Shown here piece after piece: positions 11,464-21,075 of a stretch of DNA of 64,000 nt. Position numbers and translations under genes: made by a program. The stretch is from Zygnema circumcarinatum (lineage: Eukaryota > Streptophyta > Zygnematophyceae > Zygnematales > Zygnemataceae). The notes under the pieces are model-generated. The model saw only the letters and a program-made list of their open reading frames with translations. It was not told the DNA's origin and did no database searches. The DNA is taken from assembly GCA_037447605.1 (NCBI GenBank), contig CM074809.1, positions 2,749,158 to 2,813,157 on the forward strand. The letters are read 5' to 3'. Every line of letters starts with the position of its first letter. Position 1 is the first letter of the stretch.

Positions 11464-14400
11464 CTATTCTCTGCTCCCATCTGCCCTCTGGCTGTCATAG
11501 AACAAGATGTAGCCGTGATCAGTGTTGTTTGAAAACTCCTGGGAGGATCCAAAGAAAGTTTGCACCATGGCCTCGTCGATTGGCTCCACCGTCTCATCGT
11601 CGAAAAAGAGCCAATGGTTATGGCTCTTCACCAGACTCACGTAATGTCCGTGATTGGGCCCACTGCATAGCCACGCCAGGAACACACAACATAAAAATGA
11701 CAGAGTTGTCCGTTCAGTTGGATCCGTGTATGACACGACAGTTAAACAAAAAGCTGTGGCAAGTTTTCTCTTCTAGTGGAGCCAGGATTCCAGACTACTA
11801 TACATGGAGCCCCAAACAGCTGAAGCCCCATGTCAGCGGCAAGCAGAACTTAGGTCAACGGTCACCTTACCTTCCCACATGCACCACGACAGCAAAGAGG
11901 GAGTACTCTGCCTCTGAACCAGGGGCATCATCCACTGTATTGCATAGCCTGAGCTCCAATGGGAAGACCACGCGGTATGACAGCTTCTTATAGCGTCCAA
12001 GTTGCTCGATGTACTTGAAGCGTTTCAGATGCAGCGCAAGCACTCGAGGTGGAAGCTTCACTTTCATCCGCTTCTGGGCCTCCTGCAGACTGCCCCTCCT
12101 TCCTCTTCGTCAAGGTCAGTCTAGGACATAGCCCCAATCCGAGAAATAACTTCAAGAGCCAATGGCAGGTTTATCCATATCTGGATGGTGGGTCCACGGC
12201 TGCACACAAACCTGCAGCACTTGTCGCAGAAGAATTTATCTTGAGCATTCAAGGTCTCCGTTGAGCTGAAGTTGCGTAAACAGCTCGTGACTGAGCTATT
12301 CTGTTCAATATCCAGACTCAAATCCAAGAATGTCTCATCACGCGCAGTCACAGTTTCGCAACAAAGGCAGCGCGTTTCATTGGTCAATATTCCCTGCAAT
12401 GTCAGCCCTCCATCAGCCTCACGACTCGTCATGAAAAAAATATCAGATAACCCTGCCATGACATTCTGTGACATGAAACTTTCCCAAAGTGAATGTGTAG
12501 TAGCATGTAACTTCACGAGTAAACACTACGCCCATCATCCAGTAAACATGGTTTCCTCTTCCTTCCACTGAATGCACTTTGTCTCCTATCCACCTCTCCT
12601 TTCCTTACTCCTTTTCCTCCTCTCCTACCCCGTCGACAACACCGAGGCGATGGACAGAATCAGTTGGTAGAGCTCCAGCTCTACCAACTGATTCTACCAA
12701 CTGACCAACGCCTTCTCCCTCAGCCTAACAGCGTATGTCCAGCATTCCCAGAGGAGGAGGCTTTGAAACAGGTTTTGCAATCAATAACATCATCCTGAAT
12801 CAGTGCGCTCTTCACACACGACATTCTCCCCTTCCTAGCTCTTCTTGTTTTTCATATAACTTGCCCACCTGAAAAATTTCTCGGACCCATGTCACAACCA
12901 CGGGTTGGCTGCTCCCAACCTCGCCCTCTTTGCTGGGAGACAGCACCCTTCCAGCTTCCAACTTCCCTTGCTTCGCCTCATTCTCCAAAATGTCCGCCAA
13001 CTCGTTCAACAAAAAGTTAAGGAACTCATGTGCATCCTGCAACGTTGTGACGTAAAAGCAGCAAGAGACGTCTGATGGATTAAACTTAACGAGAGGACGG
13101 CCGTCATGCTCTCAATCAGCCTATAATGAGAATCTTCCGCCTCTGGTATAGACACTCTCCTACAGTATATGCCCCAGACGGTTGCTAGCCGGTGCAAGAG
13201 AGTTCGCTGACAAGTATCATCAACAACCTGTCTGGCTTGCCTAACCCATCTTCCAAAAGCATCTATCTCTGAACCACTAAATCAGCCATCGTGCAATACA
13301 TGTCAGCTTAGAAAACGCCTAGCAGCCTAGCCCAACAGTGCCAAACACTCCTTTCAATGCACTGAATGTATAACTTCATGGCTAATGAGAAGAGTCTTCC
13401 TCTATCAAATGGCCTCGCCGTCTGGACCTAAATGCTATTCTGAACATAGACATCGACAAACGCAACAAATCGAGGTAAAGACCCTACCCAGATGCTTGAA
13501 CTTCACAGACGTGCCGCACGTTTGCTTTGGAACAAACCGAGAGTTGTCATGCGCTCGCCGCAGTTGACAAGTTTAGCTAGATGAACTTTCTCGGCATATG
13601 GATAACAAGAACGACCATATAACAACCAAAAACTAGCTAGTCAACTTGAAGACGTGTAATTTACACCAACAACACCCTCCAGGGCTGAACTTGATCACAG
13701 TGCTACCTTTACAAGAACATCTAACTATCATAGGATAATTTATTAAGGATCTTTAGCTATGCTTGAGCTCTCAGTGTTACGGTTAGAATCTCCACCTGGT
13801 GCATAAAACTGCGAAAAATGTCTTTCTGCTTCTTTACTCGGTTCACGAAACGCTTTGGTGCAATCACGCCTGTCTTCTTTTTTTGTGTATTAATCTGCAC
13901 ATGCAAATCAGTAAGGGGCACCTAAGACAAGAGGTCCTAGCCAAGTTGTAATTCTCTTAGCTTTACAGCAGTTCTTGACTAGCTGGTACACAGAGCACAA
14001 ACTGCCAAAGATTGAATGAAGAAGCATAGTGGTTAACCAAACAAGTTGATATCTCACCTGCGCAAAGAGCTCCGCTAGTGCCGTGAGAAGATTTTCATCA
14101 GCTTCAGAAACGTTCTTGTTTTTGGCAATATACTCAAGAAGATGCTCTCGGAACGGGGCGCAGAAATAAAGAGCCTGCACAGCATCTCGGCTACAGCTCT
14201 CAACGATGGTTCTGATATACGGACCGGAGGGTCGGAACAGTTTTGATCTGTCACTGGAATTTCAACACATCATCGACGCCAATTCCAATAAAATTTCAAA
14301 TCACCACTCTACTTCCGTAAAGCCGTGTAGCCTCCTCCATGAAACACGTTTCTCCCTGTGACTCTCACTCCGCAGACCTTGCAGCAGCCCTCTAGATCCC

Positions 14401-14560
14401 CCACCTGAACGCATGGAATCTACACAGGCCCCGAGCATTTCACCTGCAGCACACTGTTGCAGTAGCAAGTGTTGCCGAAATTCTCGAGGCCAAAGTAGCG
14501 CTCGCCTTCCGGAAAGGAGTCCCCCAGGGCCTTCTCTAGCTTGGACCCAGCGCTGCCCAT
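11464..14560 (-). CDS. Ubiquitin-specific protease of the UBP3/UBP4 (USP12/USP46) type
   Basis: Cysteine deubiquitinase that removes ubiquitin from proteins; plant UBP3/UBP4 are nuclear. Seven exons give 366 aa, the same size as plant UBP3/UBP4: 14444-14560, 14058-14174, 13796-13894, 12869-13036, 12212-12393, 11871-12089 and 11464-11662. The protein starts [20 protein letters not shown], including the MG start and following serine of a possible N-myristoylation site. The catalytic Cys box is [13 protein letters not shown] (Cys32). The middle has [15 protein letters not shown] and a zinc-binding region with CLCCETV and FFCDKCC. The His box is [13 protein letters not shown], followed by HWLFFDDE. 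All catalytic residues are present. The most variable part is exon 4 (after [12 protein letters not shown]), as in homologues. A perfect hairpin lies in intron 4. Confidence 0.96.
12656..12695. repeat. Perfect 19-bp inverted repeat (hairpin) in a deubiquitinase intron
   Basis: Left arm 12656-12674 and right arm 12677-12695 are exact reverse complements separated by CC. The core is GTTGGTAGAGCT and its complement. A partial direct copy of the right arm (CTACCAACTG) follows at once. It lies in the intron between the exons at 12212-12393 and 12869-13036. No function is evident. Confidence 0.9.
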
Positions 14561-14734
14561 GAGCAGCGAGCGGTCGGACAGCCTCCGAGCCGAGCTGACA
14601 CCGCGAGGAGAGGCGCCCGCCAGGCACTGCGCGGAGGGAGGGAGGGAGGGAGGGAGGGAGGGAGAGCGGGAGGGGAGGGGCCGCGGCTCGCAGAGTGCAG
14701 GCCCTGCCTGCCTTCCTCCCACTTTTCATACTTA
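14561..14734. promoter_or_regulatory. 5' region of the deubiquitinase with (GGGA)n
   Basis: Immediately upstream of the deubiquitinase start codon (minus strand). It contains about seven tandem GGGA units near 14636-14663 on the plus strand, which read as TCCC in the transcript direction. Probably 5' leader and promoter. Confidence 0.45.
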
Positions 14735-14945
14735 GACCAGACTTTGGACTTTGGAATTAGAACTTCAGACTTCAGATTTTGGATTTCGGACTCTGGAGTT
14801 CGGACTTCAGAGCTGAGAGCTCAAAAGTCAGATTCAAAATTTCAGAGATCAGAGTTCAGACTTCGTACGCAAAATTTCAGACTGTACGGTAGATCTTTTG
14901 ACTTCAGACTTTGGTCAGACTTTAGACTCTAGATTTCAGACCTAT
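14735..14945. repeat. Degenerate array of AGACTT(T/C)(G/A)G-type units
   Basis: Loosely periodic repetition of words such as GACTTTGGACT, AGACTTCAGA, CGGACTTCAGA and TTTCAGAC over about 210 bp. Unit length drifts around 8-11 bp and copies are imperfect. The apparent F/R/S-rich reading frame is a by-product of the repeat. Confidence 0.65.
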
Positions 14946-15065
14946 GTTCGCAAATTCGTTTACGTTTTCCCCTCTTGAATTCCAAATTACGCAATAATTC
15001 GCACGTTTGTGAACATTCGGCTTCCGCAATTCGGTCGCCCGTTTTTCAGCAGCGTCTGAAATATA

Positions 15066-15084
15066 GTACGGTACTGTACCGTAC
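15066..15084. repeat. Perfect palindrome built on GTACGGTAC
   Basis: GTACGGTAC and GTACCGTAC are reverse complements separated by one T. This is one of many GTAC-core palindromes in the window. Confidence 0.85.
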
Positions 15085-15746
15085 AATTCGAATCAAACTT
15101 GTCCGAACTTCGGAAGCTCGGTACAAACATTTGGGGACGTTCCAGCGTCCCCACAGTGGAGCTGAGCGTCCCCTCGCTGTTTAGCGCCCCACTGGCCTGA
15201 AAGCCCTTCTTTAACGTCAACCTTCTTTAATAAAAAAAAAAAAAAAAGGCCTGAGTGGGCTATAAGAGTAAAGAGAAGAGCAGATAGGGCTAAGAAGTGG
15301 AGAGTGGTTCTCTGCAAGGGTGAAGGCGCGTTCCCGTGTAAGCACTGGGGAATGCCACTGGGACGATGCCCTAAACATCCTAAAAACCCTACAACCCTAA
15401 AAGCCACCAACACAAACACAAACACGCCACATCCCGAGAGGGCGAGGGCGTGGGAGGGACTTGCCGGCTAACAACGACAATGCACCAACGAGGGGCCGCC
15501 ACGTGACAGCGCCGTAACCGGCAGCAGCGGGCGGAGGCCGCCGTGGGGGGGGGTAGGCATCGTCAAATGCGGGATTTTTTGAAAAAGTCCCGTAAATACC
15601 GAAAATAAAACTCAAAAAGTCCCGAAGATAAAGCCGCCTTTCAATATGACGAAAGAAAGAAATACCCTCCACGAGGCGTGCCAGACTTGCGGATGGCGAA
15701 ACGAAACGAAATCATGTCTGCCTGCCCGCCCGCCTGTTGACCTGCC

Positions 15747-15794
15747 TGCTTGCTTCTTTGGTTGCAGTTTTGCTTGCTTCTTTGGTTGCAGTTT
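15747..15794. repeat. 24-bp direct tandem duplication
   Basis: Two identical head-to-tail copies (15747-15770 and 15771-15794), beginning TGCTTGCTTC and ending GGTTGCAGTTT. They immediately precede the zinc-binding relic. Confidence 0.85.
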
Positions 15795-15799
15795 TTCAA

Positions 15800-16074
15800 G
15801 CCTGAGATGCTGGCAATGACGAAGGACAAGAGATTGCTGAAATTCCAAGCAGGCCACGAAGACCAGTTCGGTCTCAAGGTCACTGCTCGTGACTCACACC
15901 AGGCCTTGTGTTGCTTGGGTGTGTCTGTTCTGCCTCGTTTTTGGGCGAGAAGATAAGGTTGGTGCCAAGAGGAAATCTACAGATCGCCCAAAATACTTCG
16001 ACAGTCTTCGAACAGACAATTACATGCAGCATCTTAATGACCGGCATCGTTTGAAGTGGACTGAATACTGTTGA
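15800..16074 (+). pseudogene. Frameshifted zinc-binding (BED-like) mobile-element relic, putative
   Basis: Two adjacent plus-strand frames read like one broken protein. The first carries FQAGHEDQFGLKVTARDSH. The second, offset by one base near 15890, carries VCLFCLVFGRED, then KVGAKRKSTDRPKYFDSLRT and NYMQHLNDRHRLKWTEYC before a stop. The C-x2-C pair and later H-x4-H pair suggest a small zinc-binding domain of the BED/hAT-transposase kind, but I cannot confirm the family from memory. The frame break, missing start and lack of flanking exons point to a decayed fragment. It could instead be an orphan exon of an unrecognised gene. Confidence 0.4.
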
Positions 16075-18058
16075 CAATTTGAGCCTGGTCCCTCCCACTA
16101 CTCTCACTCTCTAACATGCTTGCAATGTCTGAATCAATACAACCCTCAAGTGCACACACTGAAAAGCAAATGATCCAATCAAGCAAACACCGAAAGAGAA
16201 TAAGTAAGGAGAAAGCTCCTCGGCCTCAAAACTCCTTAATAAAGAAATGAAGAGAAACAAGCATTAACGTCAAGCCCTCAGGCTTCCACCTATGCTCTGA
16301 CTAACTCCCCTACTTCCTGCTGCCCATACAGCCAGGCAACTGCACTCGGCAACACGAGCCAAGCTACAGCTGAATTAAGTTGAACTCTCAGGTTAATTAA
16401 CTCCTAATCAACTCCTACTTAAATACTAAGCGCTGCACTACTCCACGTTCTACTGCACGCCACCGCGCGCCACCGCGCTCCACCGCACAGCGCACCTCCA
16501 TGTCGCTGGTGATGCTCCACGTCTCCAGGAGCTCGCCTCGCACCGCGCTGGAACTCACCCTCATGGTCGCCATGGCCAGGAGGGAGAAGGTCCGTACAGT
16601 TTCCTCCTTCCAAAGGCGCACCGACCTTCTCGAAGCTTCGCATCCACGCGCGCGCTTCTCCAGCGCCTAAGTGTTGGTCGTCCGTACACCCATGCATCTC
16701 GTACGCTCCGGACATTCTGTACGGTCGTCCACTAAAGCAATAAGCAATACAAAGCTGACCGCGCAGCCTATCGCTGCGCGCCACGTGTCCAAACTATACT
16801 TATCAATTCTAAGTAAACTCCTGTGGTGGCGCGGCCTATCGCCGCCCTCCACGTGTCCTACTCAGACTTCTCGTGTTCCCACTAAGAACAGCGCCCTAGC
16901 GCCCTGTTCAGACTGTGACCAAATCTCCCAAGGACAGCCGACAAAAGGCTAAGGACCGTACAGCGTACAATTCTAGGCTATACCCCTATTGTACCCAACA
17001 AATACAACCAGATTCTGTCGCCATCACAACGAGACTTGTTTTTCAAGAATGTGCCTTCTACCAATACCTTGGGGGCTCATTTTGAACAATTGACCATTTT
17101 GGCGAAATTGTAGAGAGGGCAGCATAGGGGTTTGGGTGAGGCCTTTGGAGAAAAGAGAGCTGCATTTCAATTCTTCAGTTCTTAGAATTTAAAGAAGAAG
17201 ACGCTCAATTTCAAGAATTTAAAAAGGTTAATTTTGCGCCCTTAAGAAAAGAAGTTCTTCTTGCAAAATAGTGAAGGCTTCTGGCGTTTCAAATAAAAAA
17301 TCGGAGCCGTGCTGCTTAACTTGCCTTGCCACGAAAGAAACCACCGCAGCTTCTAATATTTCTTCTCCATTTTCGAAGGAGCTACTTGATAGTTTTCTTC
17401 TTTATCATTAGCGCGAAAAAAATAAGATTCGAGTTTGTTTCTGTTAGCTAAAAAAGCTTTGCCGTAAACCGCTTGCGTTAATTATGACTGAGCCGCGGAG
17501 AACCATGGTGCCCACACTTCGCCGATGTCAAACATACAAAATTACACCCACGCTTGATCAAAGTGTAAGAATTTATAACATACCAGGCAGCCCCAAGGTT
17601 TCTCGTATTCGGTCGTACAAGATGGAATCAGCTCGAGTACCTGCAACATGCCAAGCAGAAAAAAATGTTCAATAGCATACGGGATTCGAGGGGAAGATGG
17701 CGAAAAAATAAAAAGAGGAAGGAAAAATAAGAAGCTATGTGTACTTTTTCAGAGCTAGGAAAGGCTTCTGCGTACTCCAAATGTGCGCCTACGGCTCTAG
17801 ATGCGCTCTGATCATCTCAACCAAGCATTTCCAATGCTGAAGCATGTACTTATCCGACTACTGCACCTCCACTGTTAATAATTTCCCAAACTATGCAAGT
17901 GTCCAATGAAGGTGAATGGATAGAGAAAGTCAAGGCCAACTTTTTAGGCTCCCCTTTCAAGAACAAAGTCAATAAAAGCGACCTCACGGAAACTAGGGAC
18001 ATGTCCTCTTTCCTTCGAGGTTCAATATAATTGAAATTCACTTCCCAGGATACCTCAC
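16075..18058. other. Long stretch without a supportable gene
   Basis: About 2 kb. At 16435-16500 short GCGCCACCGCG-type words repeat. CACGTG occurs near 16781 and 16850, and AT-rich DNA follows from 17000. On the minus strand open stretches exist at 17850-18086 and around 17600-17650, where downstream exons of the F-box gene would be expected, but none matches a family I recognise. Confidence 0.5.
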
Positions 18059-18238
18059 CGGCATCCTCCTTGCGAGATTGTACCATCTTCTGCAGACAAC
18101 CACGGCGGAGCCGAAGAAAGAACGCGTGGACAGGTGCGCCAACACGTGCTGCAGGGTGTCATCGCTCAGGCGGGAGATTGCCTGCGCAGATCCGCCACCT
18201 CTTTCGCGTAGGGCTACGAGAGAACTTCCGGACGCCAT
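18059..18238 (-). CDS. F-box protein, first exon (rest not identified)
   Basis: Sixty codons starting MASGSSLVALRERGGGSAQ contain a clear F-box: ISRLSDDTLQHVLAHL, then STRSFFGSAVVVCRRWYNLA. The pattern (L-S-D-x-x-L-x-x-V-L-x-x-L, then V-C-R-R-W) is that of SKP1-binding F-boxes in SCF ubiquitin ligases. A GT donor follows ATGCCG at 18058. The substrate-binding part should lie at lower coordinates, but no kelch, LRR or other repeat could be recognised between 16100 and 18050. The gene may be short, have a novel C-terminus, or be a fragment. The start codon is preceded by a GGGAGGGA-rich leader in the transcript sense. It is divergent from the SMP gene. Confidence 0.65.
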
Positions 18239-18340
18239 GGCCCGCCTCCTCTCCCTCCCTCTCTCCCTCCCTGCCGCGCGGCGGTGCGCGACCTGTGCGC
18301 GCACTCGGCCCCCCTGTGCCCTCACCGCGCTCTTGTACCA

Positions 18341-18436
18341 CGCCGTACGGTTCGTATGCGTTCGTACAGCGCGGTGCGTACGGAGCGGCGCCCCTTGCTG
18401 ACGGCACCGTACGGACTGGATGACACGCCGTACGAC
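18341..18436. promoter_or_regulatory. GTAC-core palindrome cluster between F-box and SMP genes
   Basis: GCCGTACGG (18343), TTCGTACAG (18361), GTGCGTACGG (18374), ACCGTACGG (18406) and GCCGTACG (18428) lie within about 95 bp in the divergent promoter region. GTAC is the core bound by SBP-domain factors; binding here is inference. Confidence 0.5.
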
Positions 18437-18861
18437 TGCCTTGCCCGGCTCGTGCGCGCGTGGTTCTCAGCGGGCGACAGCGCGCCACGTGACAGTCGGA
18501 GCTTGCCTACGTGGCCTGCAAAGGAGCCCATGAGAGCTTATGAGAGCTGCCGTCAGCGGGCAAAAGTAAAAAGTAAAAAGTCTGCAAACTGCGCACGCAA
18601 ATTCCCATGAGAAAAAATGCGATGTATTCTGCATGCAGATCTCATCTGGCAGCTCGACAATTGTCCGCAGCCGCAGGTTTGAAATTCCTGTCAGACCGCC
18701 TGCGGCTATCACGGGACTGCTCTTGTTCCTGCATGCGCTGTTTGGGCCGCCGGTTTGCATGTGGGTCGAGCGGATCTTCATGCAGAGGCTAATGATTGCC
18801 AGCCAGTGGCAGGCTGAATATTTTAGAGAGAACGCAGGAAAAAGCTGTGCCATGCAGAGGG

Positions 18862-18867
18862 CACGTG
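18862..18867. promoter_or_regulatory. G-box / ABRE-like element upstream of the SMP LEA gene
   Basis: GGCACGTGGCA, about 146 bp upstream of the SMP start codon. A second CACGTG (GCCACGTGACA) lies at 18486-18491. ACGTGGC is the classical ABA-response core bound by bZIP factors, and LEA genes are typical ABRE targets. Function is inferred from motif and context. Confidence 0.5.
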
Positions 18868-19012
18868 GCACCTCATCCGTCCGGGAAGTTTTCAGAAAGC
18901 TTTAGGTCGGCCCTTTGGCTATAGCTCCAGTTTGCATAAATTGCAGTGACGGTTCGGGAGAGCTGCGCTTTCGTGCCTTCTGCTTGTGCCGATTGCAATC
19001 GATTCAGGGACC

Positions 19013-19891
19013 ATGCAAAGCTGGGACAAGCTCGTGCAACGAATGAGAGGCGAAACGCCTGCCGGTGGTACTGCTACGATTGGTGATGTCTTGGAGGTCA
19101 GAGTCAGCACTTCTATTTTCGCAATCTAAACGTCATGAAACTGTTCAATTCGTTTAAGTTTCGATCGAATGGAAGGCTTTACTCATACGTAGGGTGAAAG
19201 GCGTCAAGCGAGTTCTCAGTTTGGTTCTGATTCTTTTGTTTTTTGCTGGGCTTATCAAAGAAAATGAAGTCCCAATTGAGTATTGGAAGAACCTGGTGCA
19301 TATCTTGGTCGTTTCTCCTGCAGGGCCCCTTGGCTAACACTAACACATGCTGCAAGAGGTCGGTCCCCATTTCTGCAGAGCGTTGCGCGAGATCGCGGAG
19401 ACGCGGTTCTCACCCCGAGCGATGCCGCGGCGATACGGACTGCGGCGAAGGGTCGAGTGGGGGCGCGCGCAGAAGAGGCCGCCGTGACCAACCTTCAAAC
19501 GGGAGCAGTGCGAGTTTCCGCGTCCGGCTACCAAGTGGCCCCTCCTCCTCAGGCTGTGAAAATCCACGACGTCCTTAAGGTGGTCACTTCACAGCATGTG
19601 CTCGCCAGAAGGATTGCTTTCAGAAGAGTAATGTTTTGGTGTTGTTGCAGCAGCTGTTTTTTTTTTTTTTTTTCCTCTTTATCCATTTGAGAATTTATTT
19701 TCATTACTTTTTCCATGCAGGATGCAAAATCTGAAATTATGGCTGACAAGCCGGTGACGATTGCCGATGCCGCGGCCATTCAGAGGGCTGAGGCGATAGC
19801 AAGTCGGACAGGAGGGGTGGCGCGGGGGGGGGTGGCTGCGCATGCGCAGACTGCAGCTGCCAAGAATATGTGGACTACAACTGCGCCATAA
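19013..19891 (+). CDS. LEA protein of the seed-maturation (SMP) family
   Basis: Hydrophilic desiccation- and stress-associated protein of the SMP class (Pfam SMP). Three exons, all phase 0, give 151 aa: 19013-19096, 19379-19579 and 19721-19891. Two SMP-type modules can be read: TIGDVLE ... LTPSDAAAIRTAAKGRVG (about residues 22-60) and KIHDVLKDAKSEIMADKPVT followed by IADAAAIQRAEAIASRTGG (about residues 89-130). The composition is rich in Ala, Thr and Asp with no signal peptide or membrane segment. The frame through a 9-G run in exon 3 is intact. The protein is shorter than typical three-module plant SMP proteins. G-box elements upstream fit ABA or desiccation regulation. Confidence 0.88.
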
Positions 19892-21075
19892 ACTGCTATT
19901 AGAACACTTTACAGCTTGCAGGAGTAGATGGATGGATCGTTGTGAAAGATTTTTTTGCTTTGATGTCGTGTTTGGTAGTTACAGGTTTTAGGGTTAATGC
20001 GAACAGGATGGAAGGGGGGGAGATGGCTTTGTGATCCATGAGGCTACGCAGTTTTGAGCTTTACCTTGTCCTTGTGTCGCCAAATGACGGTTATACAACG
20101 AAGTTGCCCTGCTCGTGTTTTTCTCAATGGTTGGATTCATTGATTTTAGCGATTCTGATTCTGTTATCGTCGCTTTCACATGCCATTCTGAAACCACCAG
20201 AATTAATACGCTCTGAATGTATCATATGCGCACTTTGGAAAGCATGTCTGCCCATTAGTTGCATAAACCTTTGCAGTTCTGCCGAGTGTCGGCATTCCAC
20301 AAATAGGGCATTAATACATTTGGGATTTATAAGTTGAAGTGATATAGTGTTGATTTGAGAAAGGAGGCGTAATGTGGTGCTTCCCATGATGAGAATGTGT
20401 TGGTTGGTGCACATTCCGCACCACTTCCGCTCTTAGCTTTTTTCTTGTCCTTCGGTCCTTTGCGCCCAGTTCCTAGTGGTTTCCCATGTTGCTTTTCCCA
20501 TGTACATTTGATGGCCTCGCCATTGTGAGATCAATGCCACATCCCTTCGCTGGTGCAATTCTGATGGAGGAGGAGTGAGATTGCCCAAAGAGGAAGGATG
20601 AGGATGCTGGCGAGGGGAGAGAGAGAGAGAGAGGAGGGCAGAACTGAACTGTACACGGAACTGCGGCAGAGACATGGACACGCAGTTCACAAGATTGCAG
20701 AGCGAGATCAAGGACAGAGGTCGAGTGGTTCCCGTGGAAGCGCAGATCCACGCGGCCCCCAACCGCTTCCGCTGCGCAGGACGTTGATCCAGCGTCCACG
20801 TGGCCGCATGATCCTAACCGCTCCTTTGATCCATATTTAACGTTGATTGGATCGTTGTTGATCTCCAGATCCACCGTACGGCGTACCCGGGGGAGCAGTA
20901 CAGTAGTCCAGTCTACAGCTTTGACTTTTGGTTCGAGTGGTACCGAGGCCAACGCCGAGGGCCCAAAATAGGGCCCGGAGAGAGCGCGGTATGGGCTCTG
21001 ACTGAGGGAGGGAGGGAAGCCATTGCGGCTGCTGACGGAGGCGTCTCCACGCAAAGGGCATTCGGTGTGGAGGCT
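19892..21075. other. Spacer upstream of the 2-phosphoglycerate-kinase-like gene
   Basis: AT-rich to about 20420, then GC-rich promoter-like DNA with a (GA)n tract near 20617-20632, a CACGTG near 20795 and an ACCGTACGGCGTACC site at 20873-20887, 190-200 bp before the start codon. Open frames here are low-complexity and unsupported. Confidence 0.5.
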
